Counted from the stretch's first letter, positions 1-10,113 are shown. The stretch is 34,489 nt of DNA from Clostridia bacterium (GCA_017453335.1 JAFTKI010000010.1:1-34489), one strand, 5' to 3'. Numbers and translations are program-made. The notes: generated by a model not told the origin, from the sequence alone.

Positions 1-130
1 AAGTATGTAATTAAGTAAGGGGCATTTTCGCACACGTAAACATAACTTGTCAACCCCCATTTAGCGATTTTTTTGGATATTCTTTGCCAAAGCTTACAAC
101 AAATAATTATATCATAAATTTGTGATGTTT

Positions 131-289
131 TCAAGTATTTTCACATATTTGCTCCGTTTCAGTCGAATGATTATTTTCTACCTTTTGATAGTACCCCAAT
201 ATATCCCGAGGCAAAGACCGACACATTGCGTCAATATGCTCCTTTTCAATGCAAATTCCACTTGATGAATAGCGAAAATGCTTTTTGCT
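131..289 (-). pseudogene. Small decayed reading frame, family not recognised
   Basis: On the minus strand a frame is open from just after a TAA (290-292) to a TGA at 131-133. It encodes about 53 residues, including YSSSGICIEKEHIDAMCRSL and PRDILGYYQK. The only ATG is internal (224-226), giving 31 residues; a GGAG lies 12 nt upstream, which is longer than usual. The composition (SSG, then an amphipathic stretch, then CRSLPRDIL) looks like real protein rather than random translation. The absence of a start and the stop just upstream suggest the 3' remnant of a longer gene. No function is assigned. The rest of 1-330 is AT-rich with nothing else I can support. Confidence 0.3.
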
Positions 290-331
290 TTATTAAGTTT
301 TGTTCAGCGACAATCGGAGTTTGCGTTTTTC

Positions 332-364
332 AGAGCGTTAACTACGGTTGACGCTCTTTTATTG
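332..364 (+). terminator. Rho-independent terminator-like hairpin
   Basis: AGAGCGTTAAC pairs with GTTGACGCTCT through an 11-bp stem (one G-U pair) and a short loop, followed directly by TTTTATT. It would end a plus-strand transcript coming from upstream. No plus-strand gene is visible in 1-331, so that gene would lie outside the window or is lost. Confidence 0.6.
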
Positions 365-408
365 TATCACGAAACCCCCGCCATAGTGGCGGGGGTTTCG
401 TGATACAA
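362..408. terminator. Perfect 21-bp inverted repeat with 5-nt loop
   Basis: TTGTATCACGAAACCCCCGCC (362-382) is perfectly complementary to 388-408 around the loop ATAGT. The GC-rich core and A/T-rich base suggest a bidirectional terminator between whatever lies left of the window and the minus-strand symporter. Neither side has a long U-run of its own except through the adjacent hairpin, so the terminator role is inferred. Confidence 0.5.
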
Positions 409-411
409 CCA

Positions 412-439
412 AAGCCGACAATCGATGCATTGTCGGCTT
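412..439 (-). terminator. 11-bp hairpin after the symporter stop codon
   Basis: AAGCCGACAAT (412-422) pairs with ATTGTCGGCTT (429-439) around a 6-nt loop, 7 nt beyond the symporter stop. In the minus direction it is followed by TGGTTGT rather than a strong U-run. It probably works together with the larger hairpin at 362-408. Confidence 0.5.
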
Positions 440-446
440 CGGTTTA

Positions 447-1769
447 TTACGCTTCCCTTTCCCACGCTTCTGTCTCGTGCCGGATCTTTTTTCGCATGAG
501 GAAAAGAAACACGATATTGATGGTGGTCAAGGCGGCAACGGCAAAATCCGCTACCGTCCAGATCTGATCGGGAGCCAAGACCGAACCGATCACCATACAA
601 GCAGAAAATGCCGCAACGTAGAGATAGTGCCAACGCCGACGCTTGCTCAAAAAGCGCACGCTTTCCATTCCGTAATTTGCCCAACAAAGCAGCGTTGCAA
701 ACGCAAAGCAAACCACCGCCGCACAGAAAAACCACTCCGACCAGCCGCCCAATACCGAAGAATAGGCTTTGATGCTCATCATCATGGCGTCCTCTCCCAA
801 GGGCGCAACCTGATCGTAGCTGACCAGGATCACCATCGCCGTTGCGGTACACAGAACGATCGTGTCCACAAAGACTTCAACAATTCCCCAAATTCCCTGC
901 GAGGCAGGACTTTCGCAATCTGCCGCGGCGTGCGCCGTAGGCGCGGTTCCGCAACCCGCCTCATTCGACATCAGTCCTCGCATCGTTCCTACCTTCAAGG
1001 CGCGCGAGGTGAAAAAGCCGAAGAGTCCTCCGCCTACCGCCTCTGCGGAAAATACCGATTGAAAAATAGACCGAAAGGCAGGCGCCAGATTTTCTCGGCG
1101 CAGGATCAAAACGGCGACAGACAGGATCAGATATCCCCCCGTCATGATCGGAACCAATATCTCGGTCAAGGCGGAAATTCCTTTTGTTCCGCGCAGGATG
1201 ATAGGACACGCCAATGCTACCAGCACCCCGCCGATCAGCCACGGAGAAACACCCGCAACGCCTTGAAACGCTGTGCTGACCGCATTCGCCTGTATGATAC
1301 ACCCCATGCTGAATCCGTTGAGGATCATCAAAGATGCCACAACACCCCCAACGATCACAGCCGCCTTGCCTCGCTTTCGACGGTTCAATTCATCCATAAT
1401 ATAATAGTAAGAACCGCCGAAAAAGCCGCCCTCTCCGCACCGTCTGTGCGCTACCGCCAAAAGGATCTCGGCGTATTTGAGGATCATTGCCACCAAAGCC
1501 GACACCCACATCCAAAAAACAGCACCCGCACCGCCGATCCAAAGCGCATTCGCCACACCAACAAGGTTCCCCACGCCAAGCGTTCCCGCCAATGCCAACA
1601 AAAGCGCACGTCTTGGAGACATGCCTCCTTCCTTTGGCTTTGCGCTCAACACCCGAAGCATTCGGATCGGATGCCGAAAAGGGCCGCCTTTTAAATAAAT
1701 GAAGAAAAAAAGCCCGCCTATCATCAATAGCCCCGGAAGCATTCCGCCCGTCAATATCCAGCCAATCAT
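447..1769 (-). CDS. AGCS family sodium:alanine/glycine symporter
   Basis: Polytopic inner-membrane carrier importing a small neutral amino acid with Na+ (family knowledge; the substrate is not readable here). The sequence shows the two AGCS hallmarks: the early GTLGVGNLVGVANALWIGG segment and the later SNEAGCGTAPTAHAAA loop (usually SNEAGRGS-PIAHAAA), with about ten hydrophobic segments. Length is about 440 residues, normal for AlsT-type proteins. An ATG at 1773-1775 is also in frame, but GGGG would then abut it. The ATG at 1767-1769 sits 7 nt from that GGGG, so I prefer it. It is a monocistronic minus-strand gene followed by two hairpins. No clear promoter is visible in the AT-rich 1776-1920 region. 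Confidence 0.9.
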   Translation of the reverse strand: MIGWILTGGMLPGLLMIGGLFFFIYLKGGPFRHPIRMLRVLSAKPKEGGMSPRRALLLALAGTLGVGNLVGVANALWIGGAGAVFWMWVSALVAMILKYAEILLAVAHRRCGEGGFFGGSYYYIMDELNRRKRGKAAVIVGGVVASLMILNGFSMGCIIQANAVSTAFQGVAGVSPWLIGGVLVALACPIILRGTKGISALTEILVPIMTGGYLILSVAVLILRRENLAPAFRSIFQSVFSAEAVGGGLFGFFTSRALKVGTMRGLMSNEAGCGTAPTAHAAADCESPASQGIWGIVEVFVDTIVLCTATAMVILVSYDQVAPLGEDAMMMSIKAYSSVLGGWSEWFFCAAVVCFAFATLLCWANYGMESVRFLSKRRRWHYLYVAAFSACMVIGSVLAPDQIWTVADFAVAALTTINIVFLFLMRKKIRHETEAWEREA

Positions 1770-1923
1770 TTTCATTCCCCTTCTTCATGCTGTAAGTTCT
1801 TTATTTAGTTATATGAAAAAGCGTTTTTTTCTATTCCAAGTCGATTGCTGTCAAAATTAGCAATCTGTCCCACCTCGAAAACAATAAAATTGTTAAAAGA
1901 ATGTGAATAATAGAATAAAAGGC

Positions 1924-1951
1924 TTGATTTTTTCCAAAAAAAGTATAAAAT
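1924..1951 (+). promoter_or_regulatory. Probable groESL promoter
   Basis: TTGATT (1924-1929), 16 nt, TAAAAT (1946-1951). The predicted start of transcription falls just before the CIRCE operator, so a bound repressor would block initiation or early elongation. Confidence 0.6.
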
Positions 1952-1962
1952 AAGAGCATAGT

Positions 1963-1989
1963 TTAGCACTCCGAACTTTTGAGTGCTAA
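1963..1989 (+). promoter_or_regulatory. CIRCE operator (HrcA binding site)
   Basis: TTAGCACTC, 9 nt, GAGTGCTAA: an exact match to the CIRCE inverted repeat. It is the binding site of the heat-shock repressor HrcA in Gram-positive bacteria. It lies about 55 nt upstream of groES, predicting HrcA/GroE feedback control of groESL. hrcA itself is not in the window. Confidence 0.97.
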
Positions 1990-2044
1990 AAAATGAAAGA
2001 TTTTTTGAGTAAAAAAGAAAACCACACAAGGAGGACTTTAAACG

Positions 2045-3983
<1,939 letters not shown>

Positions 3984-4001
3984 TATCACTCAAAAAAATT
4001 T

Positions 4002-4033
4002 GGGGTATCGCATTGGCGATACCCCTTTTTTTT
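4002..4033 (+). terminator. Rho-independent terminator of groESL
   Basis: GGGGTATCGC, loop ATTG, GCGATACCCC, followed by eight T. A textbook intrinsic terminator 19 nt after the groEL stop. Confidence 0.95.
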
Positions 4034-4042
4034 GAAAACGGA

Positions 4043-4071
4043 TTGTTTTTTGGTGTATTCTATGCTATAAT
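4043..4071 (+). promoter_or_regulatory. Promoter of the sugar isomerase gene
   Basis: TTGTTT (4043-4048), 17 nt, TATAAT (4066-4071), about 37 nt before the ATG of the next gene and directly after the groESL terminator. Confidence 0.75.
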
Positions 4072-4107
4072 TTGAACATCACCTCACCACAAAGGAGAAA
4101 CTTTCTT

Positions 4108-5022
4108 ATGGAACGTCTTATCAGCATCAGCATCGGTGCGTTTCAGCAGAGATACGGCGATATCGAGGCACTCAATATCGCAAAAAAGATCGGTGCCGAT
4201 GCCGTTGATTTCAACACCGCATCCCGAAAGATCTACGATTACCGTATCCCGGGCTCTCCCTTTGACGGAACCGATGCGGAATTGGTCGAATATTACACTG
4301 CTGTACGCAAGCATGCCGATTCCCTTGGTATCAAGATCGCGCAAACGCACGGCAGAATGCACATGTACGTTCGTGATGAGGCGGAAAACGCCGCCATTCT
4401 GGAAAACGCACGCCGTGACCTATTGGTTGCCTCGGTGCTCGGCGCTCCCTATTGCGTGATGCACAGCGTTACAACAGGCTGTATGGGACGCGAAACACCT
4501 GCAGAGGTCATGCGAGAACTCAACAAGCGTTCTTTCTGTGACATACTGAAATACGCCAAGCAATACGGTGTGAAGGTTGCCACCGAAACCTTTGGAGATT
4601 CCCTGGGCGGAGAAGTTTGCGACTTCTTCGGGCAATGGGACGAATTCATGGCGACCTACCGCGAGATCTGCGCAGTTAATGATAACGCCGATTGGTTTGT
4701 AACCTGCATGGATACGGGACACACCAACAAAGCGGTACGTTTTGGCTATCCCCTGCCTGCCGATGCGATCCGCGAGCTGGGTTCCTCGCTGAAGTGTCTG
4801 CACCTCAATGACAACGACGGCATAACCGACCAGCATAAGCCGCTCCTGATGGGCAACATCGATTGGAATGATGTGCTGGATGCCTTGGACGAGATCGGTT
4901 ATGACGGCATCTATAACATGGAACTTGCGCTCAATCACTTCGGAAAAGACTTTTTGATTGAGGAAGCTGAATTTGCAATCAAAATTCTGAGGCATCAATT
5001 TAAACTAAGAGATTCCAACTAA
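4108..5022 (+). CDS. Sugar phosphate isomerase/epimerase (AP endonuclease 2-type TIM barrel)
   Basis: A 304-residue cytosolic TIM-barrel protein of the xylose-isomerase-like family; members isomerise or epimerise sugars or inositols with a divalent metal (substrate unknown here). Likely metal and active-site residues fall at the ends of successive strands: H81, E160 (KVATETFGD), D202/H205 (MDTGHTNK), H232 (LHLNDND) and E272 (YNMELAL). AAAGGAG lies 11 nt before the ATG at 4108; the frame extends further upstream but lacks a ribosome site. It has its own promoter and appears monocistronic. A domain of the same fold occurs at the C-terminus of the fusion protein at 31619-33106. Confidence 0.85.
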   Translation: MERLISISIGAFQQRYGDIEALNIAKKIGADAVDFNTASRKIYDYRIPGSPFDGTDAELVEYYTAVRKHADSLGIKIAQTHGRMHMYVRDEAENAAILENARRDLLVASVLGAPYCVMHSVTTGCMGRETPAEVMRELNKRSFCDILKYAKQYGVKVATETFGDSLGGEVCDFFGQWDEFMATYREICAVNDNADWFVTCMDTGHTNKAVRFGYPLPADAIRELGSSLKCLHLNDNDGITDQHKPLLMGNIDWNDVLDALDEIGYDGIYNMELALNHFGKDFLIEEAEFAIKILRHQFKLRDSN

Positions 5023-5027
5023 GTCAT

Positions 5028-5380
5028 GACCACCAGCCGTGCCGGTGGCTTGCACAAGCCCCCTTGGGGCATTTCACACGCTGAGCCTATAGGCTCGTCG
5101 AATGATCCGCCACTTGCGGAAGTTGCCCCACTGCCACAGATGTGGCAACTATCCTTTAGCCGGAGGTGGCACGACGACGGGGTTCCCCGAAGCGAGGTTA
5201 CGAGCTTTGGGGTTCGCGGCTATGTCGTGACGGAGGGATTGTTTTATCGTTCTTTTTCACGAGTACAATCCCTCAGTCAGCTTCGCTGACAGCTCCCTTT
5301 ACACAAGGGAGCCTCCGCTGCGGCGGGAACTGTGCAAAGCCAAAGCTTTTTGGAACCACCAGCTCTGCTGGTGGTTTTCG
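5028..5380 (+). repeat. Hairpin-rich interspersed intergenic repeat element
   Basis: No gene is credible here. The stretch starts and ends with similar CCACCAGC-type hairpins (5031-5049 and 5354-5376). In between are several palindromes: GAGCCTATAGGCTC, TGCCACAGATGTGGCA, CAGTCAGCTTCGCTGACAG and CTCCCTT...AAGGGAG, plus GAGGGATTGT paired with ACAATCCCTC over about 30 nt. From memory, the block with TCCCTCAGTCAGCTTCGCTG and the AAGGGAG hairpin recurs in many gut Clostridia genomes, so this looks like a MITE-like or REP-like dispersed element; copy number cannot be checked here. The last hairpin (AACCACCAGC, TCT, GCTGGTGGTT then TT) could serve as terminator for the upstream isomerase gene. Confidence 0.65.
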
Positions 5381-5387
5381 TTATACA

Positions 5388-5436
5388 AAAACAGCCTGCC
5401 TTGCGTTCTTTGGAACGCAGGATAGGCTGTTTTGTT
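5388..5436. terminator. Convergent bidirectional terminator
   Basis: AAAACAGCCT (5388-5397) pairs with AGGCTGTTTT (5424-5433), with an inner TGCGTTC/GAACGCA stem. It has T-rich tails on both sides, so it can end the minus-strand operon finishing at 5451 and plus-strand transcription from the left. Confidence 0.8.
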
Positions 5437-5450
5437 AAAAAAATGAGATA

Positions 5451-6108
5451 TCAATTGTTTGACGGGTTCCCAAGCCGCAAAATCACAGGGATCAGATTAC
5501 CTCCGATTGCGTTGCCAAGCGTGATGATCAGAATCGGCACCAGCGATTCAACCACCTTCCCTGCCATCACCGCATAGAACATATCGGCAATCGAGTGTTC
5601 AAATTCTGCGAGAATAAAGACAACCACACCGAGGATCACAGCGATGTATGCAAGGACAGGATATTCCTTATGATGCTTTTTATAGGTATCAACCGCCAGA
5701 AACATCAGCAAACCGCAAAAAACGCCGAGGATCAGAAGGCTATACCATGTACCGCTCAGTTTGCTCTCCATCAATCGCGCCGCGGCAAGCTGCAGCTGTT
5801 CCCCGTTTCGCGTCAAGCGCATCACGCACGCCGACAGGGCGGTACCCGCAAAGTTTCCAAGCCAAACAAGAAGAACCGTGCAGAGATAGCGCGGCTTTTT
5901 TTTCGATCAGACGGTCAACAAGATACCCAACCATTCCCGTGTAAAGGTTGAAGCCAAAGATCAGTATGGTAAAGAGCCCCACCGTAAAAAACAGTGCGCC
6001 GATCACGCGGTTTTCCTGCAACAGAGAAACAGTACCGCCAACACCAATGCAGAGTCCCGACGCCAGTGCCAAAAGAAAGATCTTTAAAATCATTTTCAAG
6101 GTCTTCAT
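5451..6108 (-). pseudogene. Formate/nitrite transporter (FNT) family protein, frameshifted at an A8 run
   Basis: FNT proteins are pentameric inner-membrane channels for formate, nitrite or hydrosulfide. The N-terminal part starts at the ATG 6106-6108 (AAAGGA 9 nt upstream) and has the family's GLCIGVGGTVSL and LFTVGLFTILIFGFNLYTG segments. It then leaves frame at eight consecutive A (minus strand; 5896-5903). The remaining two thirds, ending in the typical IITLGNAIGGNLIPVIL, continue in another frame. Removing one A joins them as LIEKKPRYLC with no other defect, giving about 219 residues. So this is a single-base indel in a homopolymer: assembly error, phase-variable switch, transcriptional slippage or a recent mutation. 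Last gene of a six-gene operon. Confidence 0.8.
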
Positions 6109-6124
6109 ACACCTCATTCCTTTC

Positions 6125-6808
6125 CTAGTCCGATAGTTTTTCAACGCCACAAACCGACAACACGTCGCCCTTGACGTAAAACAACACGTTATATCCCGCA
6201 TAACTCACCCCCCATTCACGCGTTTCATCGTGAATATAGGCGGTTCGGGGATCCTGCGCAAGAATCTCAATGATATTCTCGCGCTCAGCTTCGGGAATCA
6301 AATCCAACAAATGCTCGGGGAACTCCACAATCAAGCGATGCTCCTTGACCTCGGCACCAAACCCGCCGCGCGCATCGGCATGGCTGTCGGCATACGGCAG
6401 ATAAGGCTTGATATCGTAGATCGGTGTGCGATCAAGCATATCAATACCGCTCACCCAAAGAACAGGGCCGAGATTGGGATCGATCTCCACCCTCTCCAGC
6501 TTGACCGAGGAAAGACCGATGGGATTTGGACGGTATGGCGAGCGTGTGGCAAACACGCCCATTTTCTTTTTTCCGCCCAGCCGCGGCGGAGCAACGGTTG
6601 CCGACCAACCCGTCCGCGTCACCTTGGAAAAGCCCCATAACAGCCACAGGTGCGAAAAGCCCTCGATCCCTCGGATCGCTTCGGCGGTACGGTATTCCGA
6701 GCGAAACACGATCTTTCCCTTCAGCCCCTCCACAAGACCGCTCTGTCTCGGGATACCGAACTTTTCGGGAAAATCGGTGTAAATATCGGCAATGATCTTC
6801 AAATCCAT
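6125..6808 (-). CDS. trmO: tRNA (t6A37) N6-methyltransferase TrmO
   Basis: TrmO methylates N6-threonylcarbamoyladenosine at position 37 of tRNAs using SAM (UPF0066/YaeB family). The diagnostic GVFATRSPYRPNPIGLS lies at residues 84-100, with PRQSGLV near 20 and FSHLWLLWGF near 51; the C-terminal domain contains IYDIKPYLPYAD. I start at ATG 6806-6808 because the family begins about ten residues before the DFPEKFGIPRQSG block. An in-frame TTG at 6845-6847 overlaps the upstream stop as TTGA and would add 13 residues, so the start is uncertain. Neither start has a clear ribosome site, which suggests translational coupling to the YitT gene. Confidence 0.9.
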   Translation of the reverse strand: MDLKIIADIYTDFPEKFGIPRQSGLVEGLKGKIVFRSEYRTAEAIRGIEGFSHLWLLWGFSKVTRTGWSATVAPPRLGGKKKMGVFATRSPYRPNPIGLSSVKLERVEIDPNLGPVLWVSGIDMLDRTPIYDIKPYLPYADSHADARGGFGAEVKEHRLIVEFPEHLLDLIPEAERENIIEILAQDPRTAYIHDETREWGVSYAGYNVLFYVKGDVLSVCGVEKLSD

Positions 6809-6843
6809 GGTTGCATATTTTTGAAAGCTTCCAATTGGTGCTT

Positions 6844-7731
6844 TCAAACCTTTCTTTTAAAGTTTCCGAAGACCTCATTGACCTTCACAAAGCTGGCAAA
6901 CGTATCGGGATAGCTTTTGATGATCCGCATCATATCACCGATCTGACGCTTGTTGATAATACAAACCAGCATATATTTATCGGTACCAGAGTAAGCACCC
7001 TGCACGCGGATCTCGGTCACACCGTGCTTCAGCTTTTTCATCAGTTCCTCTGCAAGCTCGTTCGGAGCTGCCGTTACGATTTCAAACTTATACCCGTTTT
7101 TGATACCGCTCAGCCCATTGTCCACGATCATATTCGCAATAAACAGATTGAGCAAAGTGCATATAACAGGCGTAATTCGCATTCCGTAAACGAAAAATGC
7201 AATTGCCACAACGCTTGCATCCATAATAAACGACACGTACGCAATGTTCATCTCGGGGCGCGCTTTTTTCAAAAGTGCCGAAATACCGTAGGTTCCCCCG
7301 CTTGCACCGAAGCGCTTGAGCATCATGGAAAATCCAAAGCCCGAAATCACACCCGTTGCAATACAGGCAAACACAATGTTGAAATCATCCGCATTGTTTG
7401 CAAGGCAGTAAGGTCTTGCTCCTACCCACTCCAGCAGCTGCGGTACCAAAGACTGTACACACAAATATAAGATCAAAATAAATCCTAATTTGCGGTCGAT
7501 CAACGCGCTGACCAATATCATGATCGGCAAATTGAATGCCAACATCAACACCGACCAGCTGACTGCATCATTCAGCAGGTAGTGCGTGATGGTAGCAAGA
7601 CCGCCCACTCCTCCCGGCGCAAAGCCGTTGCTGTTTTGGAAAAAGAAATATGCCGTGCCAACAATCGTACCCGCTAAGATCGCGTATAAAATATCAATTA
7701 CAATCAGAGTGCTCTTAGATCGTACTTTCAT
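6844..7731 (-). CDS. YitT family membrane protein (DUF161 + DUF2179)
   Basis: A 295-residue protein with about five or six membrane segments (GTIVGTAYFFFQ, LAFNLPIMILVSAL, VFACIATGVISGFGFSMML and others). It has the family's N-terminal glycine-rich GFAPGGVGGLATI and RFGASGGTYGISALL motifs, and a soluble C-terminal DUF2179 domain from about residue 205 (YKFEIVTAAPNELAEELM). Transport or sensing function is unknown for the family. The start ATG 7729-7731 has GAGGGAG 7 nt upstream; a long upstream in-frame extension lacks homology and overlaps the previous gene. It sits 14 nt after the SGNH-like gene. Confidence 0.88.
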   Translation of the reverse strand: MKVRSKSTLIVIDILYAILAGTIVGTAYFFFQNSNGFAPGGVGGLATITHYLLNDAVSWSVLMLAFNLPIMILVSALIDRKLGFILILYLCVQSLVPQLLEWVGARPYCLANNADDFNIVFACIATGVISGFGFSMMLKRFGASGGTYGISALLKKARPEMNIAYVSFIMDASVVAIAFFVYGMRITPVICTLLNLFIANMIVDNGLSGIKNGYKFEIVTAAPNELAEELMKKLKHGVTEIRVQGAYSGTDKYMLVCIINKRQIGDMMRIIKSYPDTFASFVKVNEVFGNFKRKV

Positions 7732-7745
7732 AATGCGTCTCCCTC

Positions 7746-8414
7746 TTAAAGAACCTCTCTTACGATAGAATTTGTAATAACCGATAAAAGGCATTTTTCC
7801 GAGACTGTGTCCAAGGAAAGTGAACGGCAAACACACGGCGCTTCCCCAAAAACGGTTTGATAATGCACCAGTGCCGCCAGTGTGCTTCCCAAAAGCGACG
7901 GATGCGAAAGATCGGGCATATACAGCTCTGATTCGGGGGCAATGTCGCAAAGCGCTTGGAAGGCGCGTCCAACGGGTGATAGCTGTGCGCCAAGCGTTTC
8001 GGCGGCTTTTTTGTATGCCTCCTCCAGCTTTGCCCCCATTTCGGCACGCGTCAGTCCCAATTCATCCAGCAAGGGACATCCTTCTTTTCTGCCCCATGTG
8101 GCGTAAAAAACGGTGCGTTTCGCGCCGACCAGCTTCATGAGTCCCGAAAGTCCTTCCAAAAACCTTTCATAGTCCACCAGGGCAAAATAGCTTTGCTCCT
8201 GCAGAATCAGCACATCGTATTGCTTTTCGGAGCAAAGACCGACGATTCTTTGATGGTATTCGTCCTCGGGTACGAGATTTTCATACAGCCGTCTGCCACC
8301 CTTGGTCACCGAATCCACCACCGCATCCTTTCCGTTTTCCAAAGCCAGCTTTTCAAAGATTTTCGGCATATCGTTGAAATAGGTATAGCTGTTTCCGACA
8401 AACAAAATATTCAC
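7746..8414 (-). CDS. SGNH/GDSL-hydrolase-like protein
   Basis: A 222-residue cytosolic protein with the layout of SGNH hydrolases, which are serine esterases or acyl hydrolases. Block I is ILFVGNSYTYFNDMP with candidate nucleophile S9. There is a middle VLILQEQSYF block, and a C-terminal DLSHPSLLGSTLAA with D168 and H171 completing a possible triad. No signal peptide is visible. Translation starts at GTG (8412-8414) with AAAGGAG 7 nt upstream. It begins 12 nt after the PHP gene in the operon. Substrate unknown. Confidence 0.75.
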   Translation of the reverse strand: MNILFVGNSYTYFNDMPKIFEKLALENGKDAVVDSVTKGGRRLYENLVPEDEYHQRIVGLCSEKQYDVLILQEQSYFALVDYERFLEGLSGLMKLVGAKRTVFYATWGRKEGCPLLDELGLTRAEMGAKLEEAYKKAAETLGAQLSPVGRAFQALCDIAPESELYMPDLSHPSLLGSTLAALVHYQTVFGEAPCVCRSLSLDTVSEKCLLSVITNSIVREVL

Positions 8415-8426
8415 AGCAGTACTCCT

Positions 8427-9218
8427 TTAGCCAATGTGAAATTTATCGCTCTCCTGCAGATCCAAAAGATCTACCACATGCTTTCCGAATGCAAGAAGAT
8501 CGTCAAACTGATCGGGTCCGTGTGCATCGCTGCCGAAATAGAATTTACAGCCGCATCCCTTGGCAATGCGATAAACGCGAAGGATATGCTCCGCCTCATG
8601 CTCTGCAAAGGATGTATTGATCTCAATACCGCATCCCAGCTCTGCCGCCTTGGTAAACAAACGCTCCATCTCCTCGGAGGGGATCAGGTCAAGCGTGTGC
8701 AGATATGCCTTCGGTGAAGTCTTATTCATCAGATAACAACAAAGGTGCGCAACGCCCACCTTGCCAAACGGCAGATTCTTGGAAAGCAGCGCATCAAATC
8801 GCTCGACCCAAAGCTTTGCCACGCGCTCATCCACACAAAAATCCTCTTCCGCAATCGCAAAGCCCTTCATATGCAGGTGGGTTGTGGGAACGATGATGAA
8901 ATCAAAATCGTCATACCGCGACTCGGGAATTCCGACCGTGTTGAATTTGTCCATATCGGTCTCGCATCCAAACAGGAATTCAACCCCATCTGTCTGAGGC
9001 AGATCGCGGAACTGCGCGATATGGTCAAAATTCTGCGGCTCGTACCATTTCGATGCCCCGGGGACGGCGCTGTCCCAGTAGTGGTCGGTCAGACAGATCT
9101 TTTTCAGCCCGTTTTCCTTGGCATATTGCAGAATACGCGCAGGTGTCTGCTCGGGATGACGGGAGCAGGAGGAGAGCTGTGAGTGAATGTGATAATCGTG
9201 GTCAACTTGGAATTTCAT
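8427..9218 (-). CDS. PHP domain phosphoesterase (histidinol-phosphatase-like)
   Basis: A 263-residue cytosolic PHP-domain metalloenzyme. Metal ligands are visible as D8-H10-H12 (DHDYHIH), TDHYWD, E in GCETDMD, H in PTTHLHMKG and FGSDAHGPD near the C-terminus. Members of this family hydrolyse phosphate monoesters such as histidinol phosphate or nucleoside phosphates; the substrate here is open, and no his genes are nearby. The ATG at 9216-9218 has AAAGGAG 7 nt upstream; an in-frame TTG two codons earlier is too close. Second gene of the operon. Confidence 0.85.
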   Translation of the reverse strand: MKFQVDHDYHIHSQLSSCSRHPEQTPARILQYAKENGLKKICLTDHYWDSAVPGASKWYEPQNFDHIAQFRDLPQTDGVEFLFGCETDMDKFNTVGIPESRYDDFDFIIVPTTHLHMKGFAIAEEDFCVDERVAKLWVERFDALLSKNLPFGKVGVAHLCCYLMNKTSPKAYLHTLDLIPSEEMERLFTKAAELGCGIEINTSFAEHEAEHILRVYRIAKGCGCKFYFGSDAHGPDQFDDLLAFGKHVVDLLDLQESDKFHIG

Positions 9219-9247
9219 GATCAATCTCCTTTATGTATATCTGTATA

Positions 9248-10084
9248 TCAAAAAGCAATCGAACAGCCGTCGTAGGAAACCGAGCAACCAAAGGTTGCGG
9301 CTTTTGCTTCCATTTCCTCATGCAAGGGATTTCCGTTGTGCGAAAAATGATTCACATATAGGCGTGTACCGTCATCTATCGCACCGATCTTGCACAAGCG
9401 GGCAACCAATCGCTCCACGGTATCCAGCCCCATGTGATTTTTGGAATCGTCACAGGGTAACTGCGCATACGTGCAATCAAAGCTGGCAAGATCAAACCGA
9501 AGCTTCTCTATTTGGATATAGTCAAGCACCTCGTCGTAAAAATATCCCGTATCGTGCGCATAAAGCAAAGACTTTTCGCCATCTTCAATCACATAAAACA
9601 GTGCGATCTCCCCCGGTGCGTGCTTTGCGGGAAGCGGTGTGACACGGTAACGCCCCAAATATATCGATTCATAGGGTTTTGCGATGATCACATCGATCGT
9701 ATCGGTGATCTCCTTGGGTTCCGTAGCAAGGTAACTCACAAGATCGGGATAGACCGATTCGGAGCAAACGATCCGCAGCCTTTCTTTTTTCATGCGGTAA
9801 GCATAATAGCTCCCGTGCAAGCGCATATCCAAGCGATAGTAATGATCGTGGTGCGAATGGGTGATCAACAGCGTTTCCACCTCATCACCGCGCAAACCGT
9901 TCTGCTGAAAATGCGAGAGCGTATCGGGTGGAAAATCGATCAGCAGATCGTTGTTTACAAGTGCCTGTGAGCGTGTGCGAAGATTCTTTCCGCCGCGCTC
10001 CCGAGCCGTTTTGCAACAATCACAGTTGCAAAACAGAGCAGGACACCCCTCTGCCGCCGCAGTTCCGAGATAGGTTAGCTTCAT
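9248..10084 (-). CDS. MBL-fold phosphodiesterase, PhnP-like
   Basis: A 278-residue metallo-beta-lactamase-fold protein. The dinuclear metal motif HSHHDH is at residues 76-81. The N-terminal GTAAAEGCPALFCNCDCC, with clustered cysteines, is the feature of the PhnP-type phosphoribosyl cyclic phosphodiesterase group, where it binds a structural zinc. Further ligands are likely H in PAKHAPGE, D in YAHDTGYF and the late VNHFSHNG. No phn genes are present, so the in vivo substrate is open. First gene of the operon, with AGGGG 8 nt upstream and a good promoter behind it. Confidence 0.82.
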   Translation of the reverse strand: MKLTYLGTAAAEGCPALFCNCDCCKTARERGGKNLRTRSQALVNNDLLIDFPPDTLSHFQQNGLRGDEVETLLITHSHHDHYYRLDMRLHGSYYAYRMKKERLRIVCSESVYPDLVSYLATEPKEITDTIDVIIAKPYESIYLGRYRVTPLPAKHAPGEIALFYVIEDGEKSLLYAHDTGYFYDEVLDYIQIEKLRFDLASFDCTYAQLPCDDSKNHMGLDTVERLVARLCKIGAIDDGTRLYVNHFSHNGNPLHEEMEAKAATFGCSVSYDGCSIAF

Positions 10085-10113
10085 CTGATTCTTCCCCTCT
10101 TTCTTTGCTTTTC

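Noticed and set aside
1..330. rRNA, 6S RNA or riboswitch at the left edge
   Set aside because: I could not match any conserved core; only a decayed ORF and AT-rich sequence are visible.
5896..5903. dnaX-type programmed -1 frameshift
   Set aside because: A -1 shift leads to the wrong frame here; a +1 or -2 shift or loss of one A is needed, so the classical A-AAA-AAG mechanism does not fit.
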